Notes: a model not told the origin generated them from the letters alone. DNA of 64,000 nt from JASTVH01 sp042862465 (GCA_042862465.1 JASTVH010000014.1:8247-72246); one strand, 5' to 3'. Shown: positions 9,205 to 19,132, counted from the stretch's first letter. Program-made: numbers and translations.

Positions 9205-10554
9205 ATGCAAGTCATCGAAACAATATTGGCATTGATCGTCACGCTGGGCATCCTGGTGACGGTTCACGAATACGGCCACTTTCTGGTGGCCCGCCGCTGT
9301 GGCGTCAAGGTGCTGCGGTTTTCAGTCGGCTTCGGCAAGCCGTTCTTCTCATGGTACGACCGAAAGGGCACCGAGTACGCCATCGCCGCCATTCCCCTGG
9401 GCGGCTACGTCAAGATGCTCGACGAGCGCGAGGGGCCGGTTCCCGACGACCAGCTTGACCAGGCCTTCACCCGCAAGTCACCCGGCAAGCGTATTGCCAT
9501 CGCTGCGGCAGGTCCGATAGCCAACTTCCTTTTTGCCCTGGTGGCTTACTGGGTGCTTTACGTGGTCGGCTTTACTGTTGTTGCCCCGGTGGTGGGGGAG
9601 GTGGAGCCCGAATCACCCGCCGCGCGCATGGGGCTGGAGTCCGGCATGGCCATCGAGTCCGTGGATGGCGAAAAGGTGGTGTCCTGGCGGGATGTCGGCC
9701 TTGCGCTGTTGCAGCGGGCCGGTGAGGATGAACCGGTCTACATGGCGTTGCAAAAAGACGGTGAGCGCCTGCAGCGCAGCGTGCAACTGGAAAACTGGCT
9801 GCAGGGCGCCAAGGACCCTGATCCGGTAGCGCTGTTTGGTATTAAGCCCTGGCGACCGGAACTGCCCCCCATCATCCATCAGGTCTTGCCGGGAGAGGCG
9901 GCGGCGCGAGCCGGGCTTCAGGCGGAGGATCGCATTCTTTCGGTTAACGGTGAGCCCATTGGCAACTGGGACCGGTTTGTGGACAAGGTCCGTGCTTCTG
10001 CCGGCCAGGCTCTTGAGGTTGTGGTACAGCGTGACGGCAAGCGCTTGAGTCTGACGCTGACACCGGGAGAAAGAACCGCGCCCGATGGCCAAACCACCGG
10101 CTACATCGGTGCCGGCGTCAAACCCGGCGAATGGCCGGAAGACAAGCTCAGAACCCTGAGCTATGGACCATTGGAAGCAATCCCCGCAGCGGCCGGGCGA
10201 TTCTGGTCAGACACCAGCGTGACCCTGGTGGCAGTGAAGAAAATGGTCACGGGCCTGCTCTCCCTGGAAAACCTGAGCGGCCCCATCACCATTGCGCGGG
10301 TCGCCGAAGCATCGGTGAGTTCCGGGTTTGAGGACTTCATACGATTCCTGGCGTACGTCAGCATCAGTCTGGGTATCCTCAACCTGCTGCCGATCCCCGT
10401 GCTCGATGGCGGGCACATTCTCTACTACGGCATCGAAGCCATCCGCGGAAAGCCGCTGAGCGAAGCGGCCCAGGCCTTCGGGTTGCGGTTGGGCATGGCA
10501 TTAATCATCTCATTGATGCTGTTTGCCCTTTACAACGACCTCATGCGGTTGTGA
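9205..10554 (+). CDS. rseP: RseP, site-2 intramembrane zinc protease
   Basis: The 449-residue product has the membrane-embedded HEYGH zinc motif at residues 21-25 in the first helix and the second ligand motif PIPVLDGGH in the C-terminal helix region. Two PDZ domains lie between (about 120-200 and 210-290; GIKPW lies near the boundary). RseP cleaves anti-sigma-E RseA and removes remnant signal peptides. Its place directly before bamA is conserved and links envelope-stress signalling with outer-membrane assembly. Confidence 0.97.
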   Translation: MQVIETILALIVTLGILVTVHEYGHFLVARRCGVKVLRFSVGFGKPFFSWYDRKGTEYAIAAIPLGGYVKMLDEREGPVPDDQLDQAFTRKSPGKRIAIAAAGPIANFLFALVAYWVLYVVGFTVVAPVVGEVEPESPAARMGLESGMAIESVDGEKVVSWRDVGLALLQRAGEDEPVYMALQKDGERLQRSVQLENWLQGAKDPDPVALFGIKPWRPELPPIIHQVLPGEAAARAGLQAEDRILSVNGEPIGNWDRFVDKVRASAGQALEVVVQRDGKRLSLTLTPGERTAPDGQTTGYIGAGVKPGEWPEDKLRTLSYGPLEAIPAAAGRFWSDTSVTLVAVKKMVTGLLSLENLSGPITIARVAEASVSSGFEDFIRFLAYVSISLGILNLLPIPVLDGGHILYYGIEAIRGKPLSEAAQAFGLRLGMALIISLMLFALYNDLMRL

Positions 10555-10789
10555 GAATTGCGCCTTCCGTCCAGTGCTCCTTCGAGGTGTGACTGACGGC
10601 TCCAGAGCTGTGCGGGCATTTTTTTGCCTGCACCCGGCGCCCTGGCCGACCAATGTCGAACACAGCACCTTGCCGGCGCATATGTAGGGCTCGAAGCTTT
10701 TTAGGGGTTGGCCGATGCCATCGGTGCGGGCCTCCTGAACCTGGCGTGTCCAGCGCGCCATTCCCGAATGAATTAGGCGTACAGACTGC

Positions 10790-13105
10790 ATGAGACGTAC
10801 CGCACTGCGACTGGTAGCTATTCTGACTCTCCTCCTGGCCAGTATGACCGCCACGGCCGACAACTTCGTGGTTTCCGATATCGAAGTCCAGGGCCTGCAA
10901 CGGGTTTCCGCCGGCACCATCTTCAGTTCCCTCCCGATCGCCATTGGTGACGAGGTGGCGCCACTGGACGTTGCCGAAGGTATCCGCGCGCTTTTCGATA
11001 CCGGTCTGTTCACCGATATCGAGATCGCCCGTGACGACAATGTCCTGGTGGTGCGGGTCCAGGAGCGACCGGCGATCAGCAAAATCGACATCGAGGGCAA
11101 CCAGGCTATAGAAACCGAGCAGCTCAAGGATGCATTGAGCAAGGCCGGTCTGGAGGAAGGGCAGGTCTTCAAGCGGGCCACCCTCGAGCGTATCGAGCTG
11201 GAAATCCTGCGCTCCTACGTCGCCCAGGGCCGCTACAGCGCGAGCGTGAAGGCGGAGGTGGAGAATCAGGAGCGCAACCGCGTGGCGATCAAGCTAAAGA
11301 TCAACGAAGGCGAGATCGCGGCCATCCACCACATCAACATCGTGGGCAACAAGGCCTTTAGCGACGAAACTCTGATCAGCCTGATGGAGTTGGAAAACAC
11401 CAGTTGGTGGAACTCTATCACCAATTCCGACAAGTATTCCCGCGAAAAGCTGAGCGGCGATATGGAGCGCATCCGCTCCTATTATCTGGATCGCGGCTAC
11501 ATCAACTTCACCGTGGAAAGCACCCAGGTTTCGATCTCGCCGGACAAGAAGCAGGTTTTCATTACCCTGTCGGTGAACGAGGGGGCGCAGTACACGGTTG
11601 GTGATATCAACATCAAGGGCAAGCTGATCGTCCCCGAGGAGGAGCTGCGCAAGCTGCTGTTGATGGAGAAGGGCGAAGTCTTCTCCCGCGAGAAACTGAC
11701 CCTGACCGAAGAATTGCTGGCCAAGCGCCTGGGCAAGGAAGGCTACACCTTTGCCAACGTCAACGGCGTCCCGCAGACCCATGATGACAACACCGCCACC
11801 CTGAATTTCTTCGTGGAACCCGGGCGGCGGACCTACGTGCGTCGCATCAATTTCTTCGGAAACACGGCGACCCATGATGAAGTGCTGCGCCAGGAAATGG
11901 TCCAGATGGAAGGCGCCGTGGCCTCCACTGACCTGATCGAAGGCTCGAAGACGCAGCTGGAACGCCTTGGTTTCTTCAAAACCGTCAACGTGGAGACGCC
12001 CGCCGTACCGGGCACCAGCGACCAGATCGACGTTAACTACTCGGTGGAAGAGCAGCCCACCGGCAGTCTCTCCGCCTCGCTTGGCTTCTCGCAGTCCTCC
12101 GGCTTTATCGTCGGCGCCAACGTTTCGGAAAAGAACTTCTTCGGGACCGGCAAGCGGGTGAGCTTTGGCCTGAATGTCAGCGATTCGGTCAAGAGCGCCA
12201 ATTTCTCCTTCCTGGACCCTTACTACACTGTGGATGGTGTCAGTCGCGGCTTCAGCCTGTTTGCCAAGCAAACCGACTATGCCAACGAAAACCTGTCGTC
12301 CTTTGTGCTGGACAACTACGGCGGTAAAGTCACGTTTGGCTACCCCATCGACAACCTCTCGCGGCTTGAGTTTGGTTACGGCTACGAGCACACTCGCGTC
12401 AAGGTGGGGCAGGAGCCAGCGCAGGAGATCTCCGCGTTCCTGGACGATAACGGCAACCAGTTCAATACCTATACCGTCAACGGTGCCTGGGTGCGCAATT
12501 CGCTCAACCGCGGTGTCTTTCCGACCAAGGGTTTCAAGCATTCGTTCTCGGTGGAGGTGGCGGTGCCGGGCAGTGATCTGACCTACTACAAGGCCAGCCA
12601 CCTGATGGATTTCTACCAGCCCATCGACCGTGATCATGACTGGGTCTTCCGGGCCAAGAGTAATATCCGTTTCGGCGATGGCCTGTGGTCTACCAAGACA
12701 CTGCCTTTCTATGAGAACTATTTTGCCGGGGGTTACGGCTCCGTCCGGGGCTATAAGGCCAACACGCTGGGGCCGCGCAGCACGCCGCATCCTCTGGATT
12801 TCCCCACGCCGGATCCATTCGGCGGTAATGTGTCCATCGAGGGCAGTCTGCAGATGATCGTGCCTACACCGTTCGCCTCGGACATTGACTCCATGCGCAC
12901 AACGGTATTCCTGGATGGGGGTAATGTTTTTGATACCGATCGTGGGTATGATCCGTCTCTGGGCGAATTGAGATACTCGGCGGGTGTTGGCCTGCAATGG
13001 ATCACCGCGATCGGCCCGCTGGCCTTCAGTCTGGCGCAGCCTTTGAACGACGAACCGGGAGACGAGACCCAGATCTTCCAGTTCTCTTTGGGGCAGCAGT
13101 TCTAG
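10790..13105 (+). CDS. bamA: BamA, outer-membrane protein assembly factor
   Basis: The 771-residue protein starts with a signal peptide (LVAILTLLLASMTATA, cleavage near residue 23). Five POTRA domains follow (about 24-425), then a 16-strand barrel ending in FSLGQQF, the terminal-phenylalanine motif of outer-membrane proteins. BamA inserts beta-barrel proteins, and its partner chaperone gene skp is next. The 235-base gap upstream contains a hairpin at about 10610-10633 with T residues in its loop, which is not a terminator; I did not find a convincing sigma-E promoter there. Confidence 0.97.
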   Translation: MRRTALRLVAILTLLLASMTATADNFVVSDIEVQGLQRVSAGTIFSSLPIAIGDEVAPLDVAEGIRALFDTGLFTDIEIARDDNVLVVRVQERPAISKIDIEGNQAIETEQLKDALSKAGLEEGQVFKRATLERIELEILRSYVAQGRYSASVKAEVENQERNRVAIKLKINEGEIAAIHHINIVGNKAFSDETLISLMELENTSWWNSITNSDKYSREKLSGDMERIRSYYLDRGYINFTVESTQVSISPDKKQVFITLSVNEGAQYTVGDINIKGKLIVPEEELRKLLLMEKGEVFSREKLTLTEELLAKRLGKEGYTFANVNGVPQTHDDNTATLNFFVEPGRRTYVRRINFFGNTATHDEVLRQEMVQMEGAVASTDLIEGSKTQLERLGFFKTVNVETPAVPGTSDQIDVNYSVEEQPTGSLSASLGFSQSSGFIVGANVSEKNFFGTGKRVSFGLNVSDSVKSANFSFLDPYYTVDGVSRGFSLFAKQTDYANENLSSFVLDNYGGKVTFGYPIDNLSRLEFGYGYEHTRVKVGQEPAQEISAFLDDNGNQFNTYTVNGAWVRNSLNRGVFPTKGFKHSFSVEVAVPGSDLTYYKASHLMDFYQPIDRDHDWVFRAKSNIRFGDGLWSTKTLPFYENYFAGGYGSVRGYKANTLGPRSTPHPLDFPTPDPFGGNVSIEGSLQMIVPTPFASDIDSMRTTVFLDGGNVFDTDRGYDPSLGELRYSAGVGLQWITAIGPLAFSLAQPLNDEPGDETQIFQFSLGQQF

Positions 13106-13206
13106 CGGAGCCTTGGTACTCCGTTCGACCTGTGCGCCCAGTGAGCGCGGGTGTGAATCAGTTTTTTTTGGATGACAAGTCGCAAGTCTTTAGAGGAGTT
13201 TGAATA

Positions 13207-13716
13207 ATGCGTTGGTTGCATGCTTTGACCGTAACGGTCCTGATGGCGGTTTCCATGACGGCGGCTGCGGAGTTGAAGGTCGGAGTGGTCGATCTGCGTC
13301 AGGCCCTGTTCACTTCGGATGCCGCAAAATCCTTCAGCCAGAAGCTGCAGGAAAACTTCAAGGATGATGAAAACAAGGTGCGTGCGGCCCAGGACGAGGC
13401 GCAGAAGCTGAAAGAGCGCCTGGAAAAGGACGGCGCCATGATGAACGAGGCCGAGCGCAAGAAGCTGGCCCAGCAGTTCCAGGAGAAGGCCAAGGAATTC
13501 AGCTACCTGAAAAACAAGCTGGACTCGGCGGTCACCTCACAGAAGCAGGACTTCCTGCAACAGTCGCGTCCCATGGTCGATGAATCCCTGCAGGAGCTGC
13601 TGGACAGCCGCGAACTGGACCTGATCCTGCCGCGGGAGGCGGTTGTCTATGCCAAGCCGTCCATGGATCTGACCGAAGAGCTGATCAAGAAGCTCAACGC
13701 CAAGTCTGAGCAGTAA
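13207..13716 (+). CDS. skp: Periplasmic chaperone Skp (OmpH family)
   Basis: The 169-residue product has a signal peptide ending around TAAA (residue 21). The short beta segment ELKVGVVDLRQALFTSD follows, then a long charged coiled-coil (about 45-125), the architecture of the jellyfish-shaped Skp trimer. It holds unfolded outer-membrane proteins and hands them to BamA, encoded immediately upstream. The ATG is preceded by AGAGGAG. lpxD starts 29 bases downstream. Confidence 0.93.
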   Translation: MRWLHALTVTVLMAVSMTAAAELKVGVVDLRQALFTSDAAKSFSQKLQENFKDDENKVRAAQDEAQKLKERLEKDGAMMNEAERKKLAQQFQEKAKEFSYLKNKLDSAVTSQKQDFLQQSRPMVDESLQELLDSRELDLILPREAVVYAKPSMDLTEELIKKLNAKSEQ

Positions 13717-13745
13717 GGCTGCCGGGCGGGGGTTGGGAAACGGTT

Positions 13746-14777
13746 ATGGCTCAGTTCAGTTTAACGCTGGAGGAAATCGCCCTGTGGCTGGGTGCCGAAT
13801 TGCGCGGCGATGCCCAGACTCGCATCACCGGCCTGGCAACGCTGCAGGATGCCGGGGAGGGCGATATCGCCTTTCTCTCCAATCCCAAGTACGCCCGCCA
13901 TCTTTCCGCAACCGGGGCTTCGGCCGTCCTGGTGAGCGAAGAAACGGCCCAGGCTTGTCCGACCAATGTCTTGGTGCTGGAGAACCCCTATCTCGGCTAT
14001 GCTCGCCTCAGCCATCGATTCGATCCGGCTCCGGAACCGAAAGCGGGTATTCATCCCTCTGCGGTGATCGATCCCAGCGCGACCGTGGCCGAGCAGGCGT
14101 CCATTGGCCCCAATGTCGTCATTGGCGCCCGGGTGACCATCGACGAGGGTGTTGAGATTGGTGCGAACTGCTCGGTTGGAGATGACTCCAGTATCGGCCG
14201 TGACAGCCTGATCCGACCCAACGTGTCGATTTATCACGGTGTGCGCATTGGAGAGCGGGTGATCATCCACAGTGGATCGGTCATCGGTTCCGACGGCTTC
14301 GGCTTTGCCAATGAAAAGGGCGTCTGGCACAAGATCGCCCAGATTGGCGGGGTGGTGATCGGCAATGATGTGGAAATCGGTGCCGGCTGCACCATCGATC
14401 GCGGTGCCCTGAACGCCACGGAGATCGGCAATGGGGTCAAACTGGACAATCAGATCCAGATTGCCCACAACGTGGTAATCGGAGAGAACACCGCCATGGC
14501 CGCCAATACGGCGGTGGCCGGTAGTACCACCATTGGTGCCTACTGCGTCATTGGCGGTGCCAGCGCGATCAGCGGTCACCTGGAGCTGGCGGACGGTGTT
14601 CACCTGACCGGTATGGCCATGGTGACCCGCAGCCTCAAGGAACCTGGCGTATATTCATCGGGGACCGGTGTGGAATCGAATCGTCAATGGCGCAAGAGTG
14701 TGGTGCGCTTCCGACAGCTTGACGACATGGCGCGCAGGCTGAAGGAGCTGGAAAAGAAACTGGGGCGGGACGAATGA
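13746..14777 (+). CDS. lpxD: UDP-3-O-acylglucosamine N-acyltransferase
   Basis: The 343-residue protein has the LpxD N-terminal uridine-binding domain (about 1-100) and then a left-handed beta-helix of hexapeptide repeats (for example IGPNVVIGARVTI and IGNDVEIGAGCTI), with the catalytic-region IQIAHNVVIGENTAMA. It adds the second hydroxyacyl chain, using acyl-ACP, in lipid A synthesis. It sits in the conserved lpxD-fabZ-lpxA-lpxB order. Confidence 0.97.
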   Translation: MAQFSLTLEEIALWLGAELRGDAQTRITGLATLQDAGEGDIAFLSNPKYARHLSATGASAVLVSEETAQACPTNVLVLENPYLGYARLSHRFDPAPEPKAGIHPSAVIDPSATVAEQASIGPNVVIGARVTIDEGVEIGANCSVGDDSSIGRDSLIRPNVSIYHGVRIGERVIIHSGSVIGSDGFGFANEKGVWHKIAQIGGVVIGNDVEIGAGCTIDRGALNATEIGNGVKLDNQIQIAHNVVIGENTAMAANTAVAGSTTIGAYCVIGGASAISGHLELADGVHLTGMAMVTRSLKEPGVYSSGTGVESNRQWRKSVVRFRQLDDMARRLKELEKKLGRDE

Positions 14778-14828
14778 CCCGAAACGGCAAACGAGTCCCC
14801 CCATCGAGATAAGAGTCTGAGGCTCCTG

Positions 14829-15266
14829 ATGATGCAGATAGAAGAGATCATGGAGTACCTGCCCCACCGGTATCCTTTTTTGCTGGTGGATCGGGTGATC
14901 GAGGTCGAGAAAGGCAAGCGGATTGTCGGCTACAAGAATGTCACGATCAATGAAGCCTACTTTCAGGGCCATTTTCCCAATCGGCCGGTCATGCCCGGCG
15001 TCCTGATCCTGGAAGCCATGGCGCAGATTTCCGGGATACTGGGTTTCATCACGGTGGAACGGAAGCCTTCCGATGGCGTGATACACTATCTGGCTGGTAG
15101 CAATAAGGTACGCTTCAAGCGTCCCGTGGTGCCGGGGGATCGATTGACCCTCGAGTCCAGCCTGGTGGCGGACAAGCACAGTATCTGGAAATTTGAATGC
15201 CGGGCGCTGGTGGATGACAAGCTGGCCTGCGCCGCGGAGATCATGACGGCTGAGAGAGAGGTTTGA
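14829..15266 (+). CDS. fabZ: 3-hydroxyacyl-ACP dehydratase FabZ
   Basis: The 145-residue hotdog-fold enzyme has the catalytic His in FQGHFPNRPVMPGV and the following catalytic Glu in LILEAMAQ. It dehydrates beta-hydroxyacyl-ACP in fatty-acid elongation, competing with LpxD and LpxA for the same substrates, which explains its fixed place between their genes. There are two consecutive ATG-compatible starts (MMQIEEIMEYL). Its TGA stop overlaps the lpxA ATG by one base, indicating translational coupling. Confidence 0.97.
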   Translation: MMQIEEIMEYLPHRYPFLLVDRVIEVEKGKRIVGYKNVTINEAYFQGHFPNRPVMPGVLILEAMAQISGILGFITVERKPSDGVIHYLAGSNKVRFKRPVVPGDRLTLESSLVADKHSIWKFECRALVDDKLACAAEIMTAEREV

Positions 15267-16057
15267 TGTCGAACGAATCCTGGGTCGGTGTACATCCACA
15301 GGCTATAGTCGATCCGTCAGCGAAGCTGGCTGACAACGTGACCGTCGGTCCCTGGAGTTATATCGGTCCGGACGTCGAGATCGGTGAGGGCACTGAGGTG
15401 ATGTCCCATGTCGTCATCAAGGGGCCGACCACGATCGGCCGCAACAATCGTATCTTCCAATTCGCCAGTGTCGGTGAGGAATGCCAGGACAAGAAGTACG
15501 CCGGCGAACCCACGACTCTGGTCATTGGCGATAACAACGTCATTCGCGAGAACTGCACGATCCACCGTGGCACCGTTCAGGATCGCGGCGAGACGCGCAT
15601 CGGCAGCGATAACCTGTTGATGGCTTATGTCCACGTCGCACACGATTGCATCATCGGCGACAACACCATCCTGGCGAATTGCGCCACCCTGGCCGGCCAC
15701 GTGGAAGTGGGCGACTGGGCGATTCTGGGTGGCGGCAGCATGGTGCACCAGTTCTGCCATATCGGACCGCACAGCATGAGTGCCGGCGGCAGCATCGTGC
15801 TCAAGGATATTCCCGCCTATGTCATGGCCAGCGGCCAGTCCGCGTCCGCCCACGGGCTCAATGCCGAAGGGTTGAAGCGCCGTGGTTTCGATCGCGAGGT
15901 CATCCAGAAACTGCGCCGGGCCTACAAGGTTATTTACCGCCAGGGGCTGACCCTCAAGCAGGCCATTGAGGCGCTTGAGTCGGAATACGCCGGTGTGGCG
16001 GAAGTCGATATCCTGATCGATACCCTCAAGCGCGCCGAGCGCGGCATTGTGCGTTAG
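15266..16057 (+). CDS. lpxA: UDP-N-acetylglucosamine acyltransferase
   Basis: The 263-residue beta-helix protein carries the catalytic His126 in YVHVAHDCIIGDN (E. coli His125), plus the HQFCHIG and GLKRRGFDREVI segments typical of LpxA. It performs the first step of lipid A synthesis, transferring a 3-hydroxyacyl chain from ACP to UDP-GlcNAc. The start overlaps the fabZ stop as TGATG; the preceding TTG is less likely. A 151-base gap without obvious features separates it from lpxB. Confidence 0.97.
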   Translation: MSNESWVGVHPQAIVDPSAKLADNVTVGPWSYIGPDVEIGEGTEVMSHVVIKGPTTIGRNNRIFQFASVGEECQDKKYAGEPTTLVIGDNNVIRENCTIHRGTVQDRGETRIGSDNLLMAYVHVAHDCIIGDNTILANCATLAGHVEVGDWAILGGGSMVHQFCHIGPHSMSAGGSIVLKDIPAYVMASGQSASAHGLNAEGLKRRGFDREVIQKLRRAYKVIYRQGLTLKQAIEALESEYAGVAEVDILIDTLKRAERGIVR

Positions 16058-16208
16058 CACCGCTGCGCTGCGGGTCGACCGACATGCTGGAATATAACGA
16101 GGAAAAACGGACCGCCGTTCGCCCATCCCTTTTTGCGATCGCCTGCAGGCGGCATGCCCGTCGCCTTTGTCCTGACACTTTTTTCGGCAAGGACAGGGTG
16201 TCCCCGCC

Positions 16209-17414
16209 ATGAGTGTGCCCGTGTATAGTCGGCGCCCCAAACCCACCACCTTTGCGATGGTCGCCGGTGAGGCCTCCGGTGATTTGCTGGGGGCGGGCCT
16301 TATCCGTGCCCTGAAAGCCCGTTATCCTGGTGCCCGTTTCGTGGGCATTGGCGGTCCGCAAATGATCCAGGAAGGGTTTCATTCCCTGGTGCCGATGGAG
16401 CGGCTTTCGGTCATGGGGCTGGTGGAAGTGCTGGAGCGCCTGCCGGAGCTTTTCGATATTCGCGACCGCGTTCGCGACTACTGCCTGACCAATCCGCCCG
16501 CCGCCTTTATCGGTATCGATGCGCCCGACTTTACCCTGGGCCTGGAAGGGCAATTGCGCCGGAAGGGCGTCAAGACGGTTCACTATGTCAGTCCTTCTGT
16601 CTGGGCCTGGCGCCAGGGGCGTATCAAGAAAATTGCCCGTTATGTTGATCTGATGCTGACGCTGTTTCCTTTCGAAGCCGATTTCTATCACCGCCATCAG
16701 GTACCGGTCGCGTTTGTGGGACACCCCCTGGCGGACCGGATTCCCCTGGTCATCGACCGCCAGCAACAGCGGCAGGATCTGGGCCTGGATACCGACCGTA
16801 CCTGGGTGGCTCTGCTCCCCGGTAGTCGTGGGGGGGAGGTGGGCAAGCTGGCACCGCTGTTCCTGGAAACCGCCAGACAGCTTGCGGACCAGCGACCGGG
16901 TATCGGGTTTGTGCTGCCTTGCGTGAACAGGGCGAGGCTCCGCCAGGTGGAGGCCATCATCGGCGAGATGGACCATCCGCCTGAGGTGAAATTGGTGGAA
17001 GGCCATTCCCGCGAGGTCATGAGTGCTTCGGACGTGGTCTTGCTGGCCTCCGGTACCGCGACGCTGGAGGCGTTGCTGGTCAAGCGGCCCATGGTGGTGG
17101 CCTATAAAATGGCTCCCTTCACGTTCTGGTTGGCGTCCCGATTGGTCAAGATCGGTCATGTGGCGTTGGCCAACCTGTTGGCCTCGCGACCGCGCGTGCC
17201 CGAATACCTGCAGAACGAGGCAACCGTCGAGAACCTGGTGGAGGGCGTCGGCTATTGGCTGGACAACCCGCAGGCGGTTGCGGATTTGAAAGACGATTTC
17301 GACGCCGTACACCGGTCGTTGCAATGCAATGCGGACGAGCGCGCGGCTGAAGCCATCCAGCGCCTGATCAACGATCAGCCGCAACGGTCGCCGGAAGAGG
17401 TCATGGCACAATGA
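16209..17414 (+). CDS. lpxB: Lipid-A-disaccharide synthase
   Basis: The 401-residue GT19 glycosyltransferase has the N-terminal AGEASGDLLGAGLI motif (about 19-32), VSPSVWAWRQGRIKKI, LLPGSRGGEV, and SGTATLEALLVKRPMVVAYK in the C-terminal nucleotide-sugar domain. It joins lipid X and UDP-diacylglucosamine into the lipid A disaccharide at the inner-membrane face. Its end overlaps rnhB as ATGA, so the two are translationally coupled. Confidence 0.97.
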   Translation: MSVPVYSRRPKPTTFAMVAGEASGDLLGAGLIRALKARYPGARFVGIGGPQMIQEGFHSLVPMERLSVMGLVEVLERLPELFDIRDRVRDYCLTNPPAAFIGIDAPDFTLGLEGQLRRKGVKTVHYVSPSVWAWRQGRIKKIARYVDLMLTLFPFEADFYHRHQVPVAFVGHPLADRIPLVIDRQQQRQDLGLDTDRTWVALLPGSRGGEVGKLAPLFLETARQLADQRPGIGFVLPCVNRARLRQVEAIIGEMDHPPEVKLVEGHSREVMSASDVVLLASGTATLEALLVKRPMVVAYKMAPFTFWLASRLVKIGHVALANLLASRPRVPEYLQNEATVENLVEGVGYWLDNPQAVADLKDDFDAVHRSLQCNADERAAEAIQRLINDQPQRSPEEVMAQ

Positions 17415-18043
17415 TTGAACTGGAACCCTTCGAGTGCAGTTACAAGGGCCGTTTACTGGCTGGCGTGGACGAGGTTGGCCGCGGTCCTCTCGCCGGACCG
17501 GTGGTCACCGCTGCCGTGATCCTGGATCCGGATAAGCCGATTCCGGAACTCAATGATTCCAAACAGCTCAATATCTCCCAGCGCGAGCGTCTGTTCGGTG
17601 AAATCCAGGAGAAGGCGCTTGCCTGGAGCCTGGGGCGTTGTGAGGTCAACGAGATCGACAGCCTCAACATCTATCACGCCACACTCAAGGCCATGGAGCG
17701 GGCAGTGGCAGGGCTGGCGATTGCGCCGGAGTATGTGCTGGTAGACGGTAACCGGTTACCGAAATGGTCATGGCCGGGTGAGGCGGTTATCAAGGGGGAC
17801 GGCCGGGTTCCGGCGATCAGTGCCGCTTCGATTCTGGCCAAGGTAGCGCGGGACCGGGAGATGGTTGAACTGGACCGGGCCTACCCCATGTACGGCCTGG
17901 CCAAGCACAAGGGCTATCCCACGCCCGAGCACCTGGATGCCCTGCGGCTCCATGGCGCGGCCCACTTCCACCGCCGCTCCTTTGCACCGGTGCGGGAGGC
18001 CATCGATGCGGGCCGGATGTTCCAGCAGGATGAGCTGTTTTAG
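17411..18043 (+). CDS. rnhB: Ribonuclease HII
   Basis: The 210-residue product has the type 2 RNase H signature GVDEVGRGPLAGPV with acidic residues D20 and E21, and the later ISAASILAKVARDREM segment. It cleaves RNA in RNA-DNA hybrids and at single ribonucleotides. The ATG overlaps the lpxB stop. In E. coli dnaE follows; here rnhB instead runs convergently, with a 3-base gap, into a GGDEF gene. Confidence 0.96.
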   Translation: MIELEPFECSYKGRLLAGVDEVGRGPLAGPVVTAAVILDPDKPIPELNDSKQLNISQRERLFGEIQEKALAWSLGRCEVNEIDSLNIYHATLKAMERAVAGLAIAPEYVLVDGNRLPKWSWPGEAVIKGDGRVPAISAASILAKVARDREMVELDRAYPMYGLAKHKGYPTPEHLDALRLHGAAHFHRRSFAPVREAIDAGRMFQQDELF

Positions 18044-18046
18044 CGC

Positions 18047-19132
18047 TTAAGCCTCATCGGACGCCCGCTGCTCCAGATCCATCGACTTGCGCTCACGCTT
18101 TTCCTGGTACAGACGCTGATCCGCTGTTCGCAGCAGCATGTCCGCAGCCATCAGTCCGGTTTCTTCCGAACTCGCCGCCCCCCAGCTGAAACGGGCCTTC
18201 AGGGCGTGTTCGCGCCACTGGAACGTCTCTTCCTCAAAGTGATCCACCAGTCTCTGGGCAATATTGCGTGCGGCGCTCAGGGGCTGGTTGGGCAGCAGAA
18301 TCACGAACTCGTCGCCGGCAAACCGGAAGACGGAGTCGTCCTCGCGCAGCAGCGCCTGGCATTGCTGGGCGATAAAGCACAGGTAGGCATCGCCGCAGTC
18401 GTGGCCGTGGCTGTCGTTGACCTGCTTGAAGTCATCGCAGTCGATAAACAGGATCGACAGCGGCTGCCCGTAGCGCCGGGCACGGCTCAGCTCCTGCACC
18501 ATGGCATCGTCCATGTCGCGCCGGTTGCGCAGGCCGGTCAGCGGATCGCGGGTGGCCAGCTGCTTGAGCTGCTCCCGCGCCCAGACACTGGTCAGTCCGA
18601 TGGAGACCTTGACCGCCAGTTGCTCCAGGAAGAAGGCTTCCATTCCCGGCTGGTAGCGTTTTTCATCGCCAGTCCCGAGTATCAGCCCGCCCACCACGCG
18701 GTCTTCCATGATCAGCGGCAACACGGCCATCGAGCCCACGGACTTGCGCATGTCGGTAGGAATCAGCTGACGGTAACGCTGGGGCTGATCGATGAGGATG
18801 GGCAGGCGGCTGTTACGAACCAGCCGCATGAAATCCACCGTGGGCACCCTCAGTGTCGTGACCAGGGCGCCGTGTTCGGCCAGGTTGCCACGCAGGCGTT
18901 CGTTGCTCTCGATATCGGTGAGCACCAGCCAGACATCGTCCAGCTTGAATCGTGTGCGGACAAGATCGGTGAGACGATCGAGGAAGGTGGCGCTGTCACT
19001 GAGGTTCATGACTTCCACCTCAATCTCGAACAGCGTGCGCGCAATGCGCTCGCTGCGTCGGGCGTGTTCGATCAGCTCCTGCAGATCAATCTTGTGCTCG
19101 GAAGGTACTACCATGCGTGGGACATGCGCCAT
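18047..19132 (-). CDS. DUF484/GAF-like sensor with GGDEF domain, likely diguanylate cyclase
   Basis: The 361-residue soluble protein has an N-terminal DUF484-like (GAF-related) region at about 15-185 and a GGDEF domain at about 190-355. The active-site motif reads AGDEF (272-276), a variant found in working cyclases, and DPLTGLRNRRD and DCDDFKQVND are conserved. An inhibitory I-site REDD lies five residues before it (263-266), as in product-inhibited enzymes. I infer c-di-GMP synthesis under control of the N-terminal domain. No membrane segment or signal peptide is visible. The ligand of the sensor region is unknown. Confidence 0.85.
   Translation of the reverse strand: MAHVPRMVVPSEHKIDLQELIEHARRSERIARTLFEIEVEVMNLSDSATFLDRLTDLVRTRFKLDDVWLVLTDIESNERLRGNLAEHGALVTTLRVPTVDFMRLVRNSRLPILIDQPQRYRQLIPTDMRKSVGSMAVLPLIMEDRVVGGLILGTGDEKRYQPGMEAFFLEQLAVKVSIGLTSVWAREQLKQLATRDPLTGLRNRRDMDDAMVQELSRARRYGQPLSILFIDCDDFKQVNDSHGHDCGDAYLCFIAQQCQALLREDDSVFRFAGDEFVILLPNQPLSAARNIAQRLVDHFEEETFQWREHALKARFSWGAASSEETGLMAADMLLRTADQRLYQEKRERKSMDLEQRASDEA

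Noticed and set aside
10610..10633. Hairpin upstream of bamA as a terminator of rseP
   Set aside because: The T run is in the loop and not after the stem, so it is not an intrinsic terminator.
11294..12997. A 567-codon frame opposite bamA
   Set aside because: It is an antisense shadow; bamA has a signal peptide, POTRA domains and a barrel end motif.
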